Source of the DNA: Sanghuangporus weigelae
Lineage: Eukaryota > Basidiomycota > Agaricomycetes > Hymenochaetales > Hymenochaetaceae
Reading direction: 5' to 3'
Length of the DNA: 64,000 nucleotides
Assembly: GCA_033182465.1 (NCBI GenBank)
Contig: CP137327.1
Location: 1-64,000, forward strand
In this document: piece after piece, positions 54,920-64,000 of the stretch
How the letters are laid out: each line of letters opens with the position of its first letter
Numbering within the stretch: position 1 is the stretch's first letter
Translations under genes and position numbers: made by a program
The notes under the pieces: model-generated
Databases searched by the model: none
What the model was told of the DNA's origin: nothing
Seen by the model: only the letters and a program-made list of their open reading frames with translations

Positions 54920-57900
54920 TTGCCGGTTCAGGTATTTTCTTATGATTTCGAACATTTTTCACATATGATCCCATCTCTTTTCACCCATCGATTGCCTTAT
55001 TTATTGAACGAGAATTGCTATACTACTGACGTTGGAGAACGATCATATCGTTCCTGTGTTTTAGAAACCCCAGACGAAGAAGACGCAGCGGTACTGGCTT
55101 ACAAACGGGTGGCACAGAAAGTCAGGCCAATCCCGGGAGTCCTTCCTGAAGAGTACAGGATCGTACGAAGGCGGCATCCAGATCCGTTGCGAGGGATGCC
55201 CGAGATACCGATCATCCCGAAGCCGTTCGAACCCACGGGTCGAGTAACTGCCGAAAGGATGGAAGCACTGAAGATCGACGAAAATACCTTTCTGTGGCCG
55301 GCAGAGAGGTTATTGGTGAAAAACCTGTTTATGTTGCAGGAAGGAGCGTTAGTGTGGTCCGAGTCCGAACGCGGAACGCTAGATCCGACGTATTTCGACC
55401 CGATACGCATTCCCACGATACCGCATATACCGCGGCAGCACAAGAGCATTCCTATTCCCCCAGGAATTCATGACAAGGCTCTAGAGCTTGTTCGAGAAAA
55501 GATTCGAAACGGTGTTATCGAACCGTTGAATTCGTCGTATCGGTCAAGGTAGTTTTGCTTGGTAAAGAAAGACAAGGAAACGTTACGTTCCATTATCGAT
55601 TTGCAGGATCTCAATGCGGTTACGGTCAAGGACTCAGCAGTTCCCCCGAACATCGAAACGATCGCAGAAAGCAGTGGAGGACGAGCTTGTTACACGGAGT
55701 TGGATTTATTCGTGGCATTCGACCAAAGGAAATTAGATGAGCACTCACGAGATCTTACGACGTTCCAGACACCCTTGGGAACATTTCGAATGACGGTTCT
55801 ACCAATGGGGTACACGAATTCCTTGCAGATTATGCATAACGACGTAGCCTTTATCCTTCAGGACGAGATTCCGCACGTTACGAACCCTTTCGCGGACGAT
55901 GCGCCCGGTTTAGGTCCGAAATCGCGATACGAGTTACCAGACGGTTCGTACGAGACCATGCCGGAAAACCCCGAGATTCGTCGTTTCGTGTATGAGCATA
56001 TTTGCGATGTGAACAGAATTTTGCAACGAATGAAGGCAGTAGGAGGAACGTTTTCAGGGAAGAAGTTGGTGCCGTGTGTGGAGTCAGCGGTATTCGTTGG
56101 GCACAAGTTGACGTACCAAGGACGCGAGCCAGACAATTCGAAGGTGCAGAAGGTACGAGATTGGCCACCATGCAGGACTTTGATGGAAGTCAGAGGATTT
56201 CTGGGAACGGTAGGAGTCCTTCGGATTTTCATCAAAGATTATTCGAAGATGGCTCGCCCGTTGTATCGCATGACGAGGAAGAACCAGATTTTCGAGTGGA
56301 CAAACGAAGAACAGGACGCGATGGACGAGCTGAAGCAAGCAGTTATTCTTTGCCTGGCGTTGTGCGCAATCGACTACGCGTCAGACAACGAGGTAATCTT
56401 GGCAGTCGATTCGTCCATTATTGGAGTTGGCTGGTATTTGGGACAGGAGCATTCAGATGGAAAACGAAGGATCAATCATTTCGGTTCTATTAACTGGAAT
56501 CAGACACAAGCATCGTACTCCCAGCCAAAAATCGAGCTATACGGATTATTTCGAGCATTGCACGCGATGCGACTGTATCTCATCGGAGTCCGGAATCTGG
56601 TAGTCGAGATGGACGCAGCATACATCAAGGGGATGATCAATAATCCCGATCTGCAGCCCAATGCGACCATTAACAGATGGATCGCGGGTATACTTCTCTT
56701 CGGTTTCAAGCTCAGACACATCCCTGCAGCAGATTTCAGATGCACCGATGGGCTATCCAGACAAAGAGCAGCAGAAGAAGACCCCCCTCCCGATGAAACG
56801 TACGAAGACTGGGTAGACGAAACGTACAGTTTTGCGATAGAGGAGCCGGTTTCGACATACCAAGTAGCGCTACAGAGCGGAACACCTAGCGAAACAGCGA
56901 CGGAGAACCCATTTCCTTCTACGGAATCTGTGAGAAGGAAAGATAGCCGGTTAGATGACGTCACGAAGCTAATCACGCATCTGAAGCGCCCGGACTATCT
57001 TAGCGATAGTGGCTATGCGAAGTTAATCAGGTACGCAGCGGACTTCTTCGTGAAAGGAGGCCGTCTATGGAGAAAAGCACGAAACGGCCGGCATCAAGTC
57101 GTAATAGATGCGAAACGCAGGTGGGACCTAGTCAAGCAAGCCCACGACGATCTAGGACACAAGGGAGTCTTCAGCACCCGAATGCGTTTGCTAGAGAGAT
57201 TTTGGTGGCCGTCGTTAGGACCAGACGTGAAGTACTTCATGCGCACCTGCCATGAGTGCCAGATTCGCCAAACTAAGAACATTCTTATCCTACCAAACGT
57301 ACCAGAGGTAGCCCCTCTGTTCCAACGCATCCATATTGATTCGAAGGTCATGCCGAAATCAGGCGGATTTCGGTATATTGTGCATGCGCGTTGTTCGCTA
57401 ACCGCGTATCCCGAATTTAGACTTCTTCGCGAAGAGACTGGTAGGATCGTAGGCCAGTTTATCTTCCAGAACCTTTTGTGTTGATATGGAGCGTGCCCCG
57501 AGCTCGTTACCGATAACAGCACACCATTTGTTGCCGCGCTAGATTACCTGAAGACGCGATACCACATCAATCATATTCGAATTTCGTCATACAACTCAAG
57601 AGCGAATGGATTAGTTGAGCGCAGACATTTCGACGTACAAGAAGCCTTGATTAAAGCTGCGGACGGTAATGACAAGCGTTGGAGTGATCACGCTGACTCG
57701 GTATTTTGGGCAGAAAGAATCACGATCAATAAAGCAACAGGAATGTCTCCGTACTATATGGCTCATGGCGTCGAGGCAGTTTTGCCTTTTGACCTCGCGG
57801 AGGCGACATACCTAGCACCGCCACTCAATTCGCCAGTTTCGACGTCGGAACTCATCGTAATACGTGCGAAACAACTTCAGAAGCGCCCAGAAGAGTTAGA

Positions 57901-58303
57901 TCGCGTTGCACGACTCGTCATGGATGCAAGGCATGCATACGCAAAGCAGTTCGCGGAGATGGAAAAGCATAAAATCAAGGACTACGATTTTCAACCAGGC
58001 AACCTCGTACTCCTGCGAAACACGCGTATCAAGATGGAGCTCAATCGTAAAACGAAACCCTGCTATTTAGGCCCCTACGTGGTAGTTCGACGCACCCAAG
58101 GCGGTTCGTACATCATCGCCGAGCTCGATGGAGCTGTTTCGAAACTCCGAGTAGCTGCGTTCCGCCTGATTCCGTACTTTCCGCGTTCACATTTGACCGT
58201 ACCAGTGACCAAGCTCGTTGGATCTGAAGGAGATGACGAAATACCCGAAGTAGAAGATTCGCCAGAGAAATCCCCTGACGATGAGTCCCAAAATTCCGAT
58301 TAA
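54920..58303 (+). pseudogene. pol: Gypsy-2 pol with two stops
   Basis: One frame, broken by TAG at 55550-55552 (Trp TGG expected in SSYRSRW) and TGA at 57482-57484 (Arg CGA expected). The reverse transcriptase has YTELDLFVAFDQRKLDEHSR and NPFADDAPGLGPKSRYE, so the catalytic motif is FADD, not YxDD. RNase H-like: VILAVDSSIIGVGWYLGQE. Integrase: HDDLGHKGVFSTRMRLLERF with HECQ, then IHIDSKV, ELVTDNSTPF and SRANGLVERRHFDVQEAL. There is no chromodomain. The frame is open upstream to about 54848, overlapping gag. Confidence 0.85.
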
Positions 58304-58747
58304 AACATGCTTTTCCTTTCATATATGCTCCCCATTTATCTCCGTTTCTCTCCATCAGTCTCTGATCGATTCTAATCTTTCAATTCTCCTTCTGTAGTTT
58401 CTTCTCTGCTAGCGTTACCCACTATAGGGTCTAACACGTGTACTTTATTTAATACGCAGTTCCGCTCGGTTTTGCCGTTTGACACAGCGAAACGACGGCG
58501 AAACGCCTCATTCCACTTCGTATCAGTTTCCTTTCGCCCTACTCACTGAATTATTTGATCTGTTCTCCTAGTTATCACTCAGTGTTGCTCCATCACACGA
58601 AAATTCACCAAACCGAAACAAAATCGTATAAAATAACAATAAAAACAACTATGTACAGTACAGATTTTTTTTCTTTTTCTTTTTCCTTTTCTTTTTCTAT
58701 TTTACAAAAGTCCGACCAGGACATAGAGCATATACGACGATCACTCC
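58304..58747. other. Intergenic region of Gypsy-2
   Basis: It lies between convergent pol (plus) and the antisense gene (minus). A TTTTTCTTTTTCTTTTTCC-type pyrimidine run lies at 58665-58700. No gene is seen. It probably holds both 3' untranslated regions. Confidence 0.5.
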
Positions 58748-61003
58748 CTATCTCCGAGCCCTACCTTTCCCCTTCGACTGCTGCACCCTCTCCTCTTCCC
58801 CTCCTTCTTCCTCTTCCTCTTCCTCTTCCTCTTCCTCGTTTTCACCTTCTCCAGTCTTCACTCCCGCCAACTCGAGCAGCAGACGACGATCCGCGTGCGC
58901 CTGCGCAACGAGGACGCTGATTTTGTTCAGCATCCGGGACAGGACCTTATCCCGGTGATCCATCCGCGCCAGCATGAACTGCAGCTCGGATTCCCCGACC
59001 TCCCGCTGCAGAACGTCATGCTCGACGTGACCACCCACCGAACTGGCCACCAGAGCCGTGACCTTCCGTCATTTCTCCTCCCGATCGCGCGCCTCCCGAG
59101 CAGCCTTTCGCTTCGCGGCTACAGCCCGTCCCTTCGTGGCTAGGCTGCAGCCCTTCGCCTGCTTCAAGCACAGAGCGCAGGTCCTCTGCGGAAGACCCAC
59201 GCAATCACGGTCACGCTTCCGACACTGGTCACACGGAACTCGATGACGAACGCGCCCATCACCTAAATGTTCGTCGTCCTCGTCATCGTCCTCGTCCTCG
59301 TCCTCGTCGTTGTCAACATCAACACCAGACCCACCACCATTAGCCGGAATCCTAGAAGGACCAGCCTCAGGCTGAGGAGACGCTCGTCGCGCCGAAGAAA
59401 CACGTTTCGCTCGTGTTTCGACAGTCCCGTGCGGAACAGCAGCAGTACTACTATTGTTGTTGCTGCTGTTGCTGTTGTTGTTGTTGCTCGCAGTAATAGG
59501 AGCCTGAATCTCTTCAGGGCTCGCGTCTACCTCAAAAGGCTCGATCGTCTCCATTCCCACATCTCCGAAATCCATCTCACCGTCACCTTGACTCATGATG
59601 ATGGAATCTTCTCCTCGATGACCAGGAGGAGGACTTTCAGGACTTTCCTGAATTACTGGAGTCTCCTCATCCGAGTCCACCACCTGCCGACCACCGCGAA
59701 CGCGGCGAGTCCCTGCACCTTTTCGTCGTCGTATGTTGGCTTCGACTTCGGCGGACATCCGGGAGATTTCGACGAGTTGAGCGGCGAGGTCTTCTTCATC
59801 ACGTCTTTCACTCTCGCGAAGCTCAATCTCAAGCATAGTAGGTTCGAGCGAGGTTAAGGGTGTAGGGCTTCTAGCCCCTTCCGAACGTTCCGCTCCGGTT
59901 TCGAGTGTTTCGACCGGTTTCGAGATTTCCCCCTCCTCAAGCGTTTCGCCAGTTTCGACATTAAGGGAAGCAGAATCAACCTCCATTGGACTATCGACGT
60001 CCTCAGGCAGAACCAGTTGCTGTTGCTGTTGTTGTTATTGTTGCGGAGGAGTTTGTTCAGGCAGCACTTGATGTTGCTGCTGCTGCTGTTGTTGTTGCGT
60101 TTGAGATTCCTGGGCCTGAACGAGCTGATCGAGTCGACTACAAAAGATGGGAAGCCCGAAGTATCGCCAGACGAGCCTGAGCGTTCTCATTTTCACCTTG
60201 TCAACGCAAAGGGGGCGCACTCCACGAAGGCGTTGTTGCTCGATTTCCTCCCAATACTCGAACACTTCCTGGAGGAAAGATTAGGTGGAGTAGATAAACA
60301 AGAAGAAGTACCTACATGACTTCGGAGAGCTTCGTCTCGTGCGTAGTCCGTGTCGCCGGCCAAGTCCACCACGCGATGGACCTTGGAGCTCTCTATCCTC
60401 ACGTTCTCGAGCATCTTTTCGACGACAGGATCAGGTCTCGGATACACTAGAGAGAGCGGTTGACCCATGAACACTCCACGAGCCGGATCGAAGAAAACAG
60501 AACGAAATGGTACCCCGCGGCGGCGAAAGACACCTCGGCGCTGGGTCTCCATATTGGCATAGAACTCCAGTCGTTCCCAGTACAGTGTCCGTAGGAAACC
60601 GTTCGTTTCCCAGTAATTGTCGTACGCCGTCTCCGACCAGACTTCCTTCGTACCTTTGGGACGCATCCGTTCTAACGCGTCCTTTCGTGCCTGTGGAATT
60701 TCGTTACTAAAAATTATCGATTAGACTGTATAGCCTACGCACCGAGGTTTCCTTCCACCCATCCATCAATGATTCCATCACCGGCCTCGTCAACCACCGC
60801 ACCGTCATCGAACCGGTAGGCGCGACCCATTCCACCGGTTTTGACCTATCCGGTAGGACTACCGTTGTAACGCCGTGGTCCAGTTCATCTATCGCTGACC
60901 TGGCCAAGGCAACGTCAGCCTCGAATTTCGCGACAGCTGCCTTCCAGTCGTCATCAGAGTTGATGGGTCCTACGAGCGCGTTGATTTCTTCAGGAGTGGA
61001 CAT
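58748..61003 (-). pseudogene. Antisense Zn2Cys6 gene in Gypsy-2 with two stops
   Basis: Exons 61003-60743, 60690-60316 and 60268-58748 join in frame (introns GTGCGT...CCACAG, 52 nt, and GTAGGT...CTCCAG, 47 nt) to give 718 residues except for TAA at 60035-60037 (in a Gln run, CAA expected) and TGA at 59069-59071 (CGA expected). Early residues include DWKAAVAKFEADVALARSAI and VWSETAYDNYWETNGFLRTL. The C-terminal half is acidic, then has CDQCRKRDRDC...CALCLKQAKGC, fitting a Zn(II)2Cys6 spacing (2, 6, 7, 2, 6), and ends in a Glu run. A DNA-binding regulator carried against the element's strand is the simplest reading. It was intact until recently. Confidence 0.75.
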
Positions 61004-61087
61004 GGTGGATGATGAAGAAGAATTGTTAGCGAGAGAAAATTTGGATGTGATGCGATACACTTCGAAACTCCCACGAGTCAGATTGGG

Positions 61088-62053
61088 ATGGGAGTGACCG
61101 AGGACGGTCACTATTTCTGTTACAAAAATTGTGGTTATCTATTGCGGCGTGGGCTAAATTTTACACACCGAGTTGCGATGCCAAATCAAGACTATTTCGA
61201 AAGGCTACTACGGCAGAACAGTGGTGGCGACTCAAGAGTAGCAAACCACGGATCGTCTGGAGAAGACACGGAGGACTCTAATGATTTGCAATTAGGACTA
61301 ACTAATATGCACATTGGACATACTCCACCGCCGGAACGCAGTCTGGCAGCGATGGAAGAAAGGAATGTCGCAAGGTATACGGAACTCCTGCAACGAAGAC
61401 ATTATCGGCGTGGTGCAACTAGAAGATTTGTACATGAGAGCTTGGTGTGCGCCAATTGTTACTTGGCCTACCAACGAAGCTGGGTACTTGCGGAATGGCT
61501 CATGAAGAACTTCACGGAACGGTTAGTGTCAAGGGAAGCAGCCGATGTCAAGATTCGGCATAAGCCCGGACCCTCGGAACGAACAGAAGACCAACCATTA
61601 CCGAACCACGGAATGAGTGCATACGACCATGAGGTATCCATATGGCTTAGCGATAGGGATGTCTATGCATTAAAGGTCGGCGTGCGAGCTTGGATCAATC
61701 AGCATCGGCACCAGACCTTGTGCAGTCACACGGCAGTGGAAGTAGATTGGCCAGTTTACAAGCGGCCACCTTCGGACATTGAACATCTTACAGAAGAAGC
61801 GATAGAACGCTTAATGCAGGCTTGGCGAGCGTCAGAGCCAGGGGTAATTACAGTTGATGAGTGGAATGGCCGCGAGCACCTTGGACAGAGGCTACGGCTA
61901 ACCACGGGCCCAGGACTACAACTATCGGACATCGAAGTCGCGGCGAGGCACAGAAGGAGTGTAGCGGAGTACACTCATTCGCCGGGAGAAGATCGGCAAG
62001 CTCTGCCGATCTCTAACCCTGATATCACTATCTCCCCCATGATCGAGGATTAA
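61088..62053 (+). CDS. 321-residue ORF, unknown
   Basis: An intact 321-codon ORF, divergent from the antisense Zn2Cys6 gene with 84 bp between their start codons. It contains SLVCANCYLAYQRSWVLAEW (an isolated CxxC) and a charged C-terminal half with IERLMQAWRASEPGVITVDE. No known domain is recognised. It precedes a promoter-like TTATTTAAGG (62405-62414) and two new ORFs. By analogy with Gypsy-1 it could be an LTR-internal ORF of a third element, but no second LTR copy is in view. Confidence 0.5.
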   Translation: MGVTEDGHYFCYKNCGYLLRRGLNFTHRVAMPNQDYFERLLRQNSGGDSRVANHGSSGEDTEDSNDLQLGLTNMHIGHTPPPERSLAAMEERNVARYTELLQRRHYRRGATRRFVHESLVCANCYLAYQRSWVLAEWLMKNFTERLVSREAADVKIRHKPGPSERTEDQPLPNHGMSAYDHEVSIWLSDRDVYALKVGVRAWINQHRHQTLCSHTAVEVDWPVYKRPPSDIEHLTEEAIERLMQAWRASEPGVITVDEWNGREHLGQRLRLTTGPGLQLSDIEVAARHRRSVAEYTHSPGEDRQALPISNPDITISPMIED

Positions 62054-62787
62054 GCGGCAGAAGCTCGGCCCGGGAACGGAGCGCCAGAGAAGCGATAGCT
62101 TGGCAACTATCATGGGAACCCGTCTGGGAACGGAGAAGGATCGCGGGGTAAAGATAAGGAGAGATTAACATGTGATAACGATTGCAGATCGGAGGAAGCA
62201 CGGAAGAAGCTTCTCGAAGCATCGGGGTAGTAGGACTCAAACAAACCCTCCTAATATGGTAGAAGTATTGTGATTCAACACTAGAGGAAAGTATCGGTGT
62301 TGGCACCAGAGTAGAGTACTGGTGTCAGAGAAAACATATTGTCTAGACCAATAGCAAGGCTGTAGTCGGTAGTAATAGGTAGTCGGTACTATTTAGTAAA
62401 TAGGTTATTTAAGGGCCAGCTGAGCGGGGCATTGTCCCTCAGCAAAATTATTTTGTACTCTCAATCGAAAACTGTACCCTTTGATTGAAACCCTGTTCTA
62501 CTACTGAGGTCAAGCTTGAGCCTATCGCTCGCTTCTAAAGTAGTACATCTACAACCTTCGATTCCGTCTCCAATCAATCATCATCAGAAGGAATAAGCAG
62601 GGACTTGTTCCGGTACGCTTAGACTGACCACCTCGTCTAAAAACACTGGTCCTAACATTATAATTTTGCTCCAATCTTGGGGTAACCAATCTTGCTGTTT
62701 CGTAGTGCAAATACCCACTAACGATCAGTAAGTATTGCTCTGCCTCAGGAGGGTTCTCTTCCTGTGCCTGTGACACATTGAGACTGA
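62054..62787. other. Promoter-like, possibly LTR, region
   Basis: No supported gene. TGTTGGCACCAGAG at 62299 could be an LTR-type start, and GGTGTTGGCACCAGAG with CTGGTGTCAGAG makes a small inverted pair. TTATTTAAGG at 62405-62414 is TATA-like. A minus-strand ORF at 62549-62776 has no recognisable features. Confidence 0.4.
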
Positions 62788-63714
62788 CACACGCCAGCGT
62801 GGCGACAACAGCTCAAGCAGGCTTATCAAGTACACAAGGGATTCGTTCAAGCCCTTCGAAGCTTCGAAGAAGAGTTAACTGTCGCCTTTCGCACGCTTAA
62901 CTTCTATCGAGGTAAGAAGGATTTAACAACCCCTATACCAGAACCCTACAGGTCGGTTATACTATCCGCCCTGGAGCTTCAATTTGCCGCCGCCCAACAA
63001 GAAGGGGTTGGGAGAAGATTCCTGTGTCAGCAGGTAGACAAACTGCTAGACGGCAGTAAAGTCAATTGGGAAGTACTGCGAGGACAAACACCGGAAGAAA
63101 AGGAATTGTACGCTCTCACCCAACAATATAAAGCTTTCGAATACACCCTCTTGGAACACGGACACTTCCTACACCAAGTACTAGCACTGGTCTACCGAGG
63201 CAACTACTCATTCGCGAAACAACTATGTCACCGATGGAACTGTGGCAAGCTTGTTGGACTAGTTTCTGGATTGCATCAAGCGTCCTCTGGTTTTCTTCCC
63301 TGGTATACGTCCTTACTCAACAATGCGCAGGTAGAGGAGGCGTACTTCACGGCTTTGCAACGGTACGGGTCTGGCTGGAACGGGAAATCATCCAAGGAAT
63401 GTCCTCACTCCGTCAAACCGGTCGGAGAGTTTTACTCTACGCTCAACGACTGGCGGTACCTCAGCACGGAGCTGGAGAACACCTGGAATCCGTTTTGGAC
63501 CGCATCCGAGAACGACTCGACGGTCTACATGGACGCCTGGATCGAATGGTCGGCACTAACGGGAATGCTGACGAAGCTCTCGCCCGACTACGGAATTCCA
63601 TCATCAGCCTCGATCTCCGACTTACAAGCCTTGATCGGTCCATGCGAACTCTCACCGCTACTGTCTCTCGACTCTATGACATGGGTTCAGAATTTTCCGA
63701 ACACATCACAGTAG
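62788..63714 (+). CDS. Unknown ORF of a possible third element
   Basis: Open from 62788 (after TGA at 62785-62787) to a stop at 63714. It has no early ATG, so it may start by splicing or at a non-ATG codon. It contains KGFVQALRSFEEELTVAFRT, QLCHRWNCGKLVGLVSGLH and YMDAWIEWSALTG. No domain is known. The last 315 bases overlap a coiled-coil ORF in another frame, the same layout as ORF B and gag in Gypsy-1. Confidence 0.5.
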   Translation, partial: HTPAWRQQLKQAYQVHKGFVQALRSFEEELTVAFRTLNFYRGKKDLTTPIPEPYRSVILSALELQFAAAQQEGVGRRFLCQQVDKLLDGSKVNWEVLRGQTPEEKELYALTQQYKAFEYTLLEHGHFLHQVLALVYRGNYSFAKQLCHRWNCGKLVGLVSGLHQASSGFLPWYTSLLNNAQVEEAYFTALQRYGSGWNGKSSKECPHSVKPVGEFYSTLNDWRYLSTELENTWNPFWTASENDSTVYMDAWIEWSALTGMLTKLSPDYGIPSSASISDLQALIGPCELSPLLSLDSMTWVQNFPNTSQ

Positions 63715-64000
63715 AAGGACAGACTCTGGGAGAATTCCTACACCACACCCTCGAACACACCCTGGAGGGAATGGTAACGACGATCAACGAGCAGACAGAT
63801 CGAGTCACCACGATGCAGGACACAAGGCTGAACTTCGCCTTTGGACTCTTGCAAGGACGACTTCTTGGTGCAATAACGGCGACGGCTAATGGCAGTCAAT
63901 CAGCCATGACTCAACAACTCGTCAATGCCCAACAAGAGATCGTCCGACTTTGTGGGGTAGACTTCCTGCAGCTTCATACGCAGGTCGCCTATCTGATCGA
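63399..64000 (+). CDS. Coiled-coil ORF, partial at window end
   Basis: It starts at ATG 63399 and is open to the end of the window (about 200 codons). It reads GEHLESVLDRIRERLDGLHG, ALARLRNSIISLDLRLTSLD and MVTTINEQTDRVTTMQDTRL, a clear heptad pattern. It resembles ORF B of Gypsy-1 in character and position, so the region probably is the 5' end of another Ty3/Gypsy-type element. Confidence 0.55.
   Translation, partial: MSSLRQTGRRVLLYAQRLAVPQHGAGEHLESVLDRIRERLDGLHGRLDRMVGTNGNADEALARLRNSIISLDLRLTSLDRSMRTLTATVSRLYDMGSEFSEHITVEGQTLGEFLHHTLEHTLEGMVTTINEQTDRVTTMQDTRLNFAFGLLQGRLLGAITATANGSQSAMTQQLVNAQQEIVRLCGVDFLQLHTQVAYLI

Larger units (their letters stand above)
50986..61003 (+). mobile_element. 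Gypsy-2, Ty3/Gypsy element with broken genes
   Basis: It contains a 5' LTR (50986-52368), gag, pol and an antisense gene. The 3' LTR is not found before 64000. Either another element has inserted near 61003-61090, or the 3' LTR lies further right. All breaks are single transitions, so decay is recent. The end given is the last base that can be assigned. Confidence 0.85.

Noticed and set aside
59267-59857. 196-codon plus-strand ORF
   Set aside because: Shadow of the acidic minus-strand Zn2Cys6 gene; rich in Arg/Val/Ser from repeats on the other strand.
1-64000. tRNA or rRNA genes
   Set aside because: No cloverleaf with A and B boxes and no conserved rRNA core was recognised by eye; a covariance-model search would be needed to exclude them fully.

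Overview
The window is a chromosome end of a filamentous fungus, most likely a basidiomycete (Agaricomycetes). Bases 1-185 are telomeric repeat. Introns are short (47-67 nt, GTRNGT...YAG). The recognisable genes are fungal types: a Crinkler-type effector with nuclease and kinase domains, a Ulp1/C48 protease, a fungal HNH protein, hexokinase, exportin-2/CSE1, RPB1, and chromodomain Ty3/Gypsy retroelements. A Rhizoctonia-like or other Agaricomycete source would fit, but the species cannot be proved from sequence alone.

Layout. 1-1300: telomere (alternating CCCTAA and GCCTAA) and a subtelomeric palindromic tandem repeat. 1300-5157: broken, head-to-tail CSE1 pieces on the minus strand. 5293-7847: an intact five-exon Crinkler/PD-(D/E)XK/kinase gene. 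8003-13140: a heap of LTR remnants, including two full copies of a 1443-bp LTR (LTR-A) in opposite orientation. 13525-16698: an HNH gene with one frameshift and a 5'-truncated hexokinase gene. 17428-21160: an intact Ulp1-like protease gene followed by a decayed transposase-like gene. 21163-43300: a second CSE1 array, split by large nested LTR insertions. These include a complete 12.3-kb Ty3/Gypsy element (Gypsy-1, 24689-36979) whose two 1512-bp LTRs look identical. 43400-44260: two kinds of palindromic tandem repeat. 44400-50985: nested DNA elements. One is a 3.6-kb terminal-inverted-repeat element that carries a captured, heavily mutated RPB1 fragment; the others are TA-target foldback elements. 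50986-61003: a second Ty3/Gypsy element (Gypsy-2) with broken gag and pol and an antisense Zn2Cys6 gene. 61088-64000: the start of what looks like a third retroelement, running off the window.

Three themes stand out. First, Gypsy-1 appears intact and carries extra genes: an ORF inside the LTR, two ORFs before gag, one after pol, and a spliced antisense gene for a small single-pass membrane protein. Gypsy-2 also has an antisense spliced gene after pol. Second, nearly every premature stop in the decayed genes is explained by one C-to-T or G-to-A change, as expected of RIP-like or methyl-cytosine decay, while Gypsy-1, the Crinkler gene and the Ulp1 gene show none. Third, host genes (CSE1, hexokinase, RPB1) have been copied, truncated or captured here, so the subtelomere acts as a graveyard for gene fragments.
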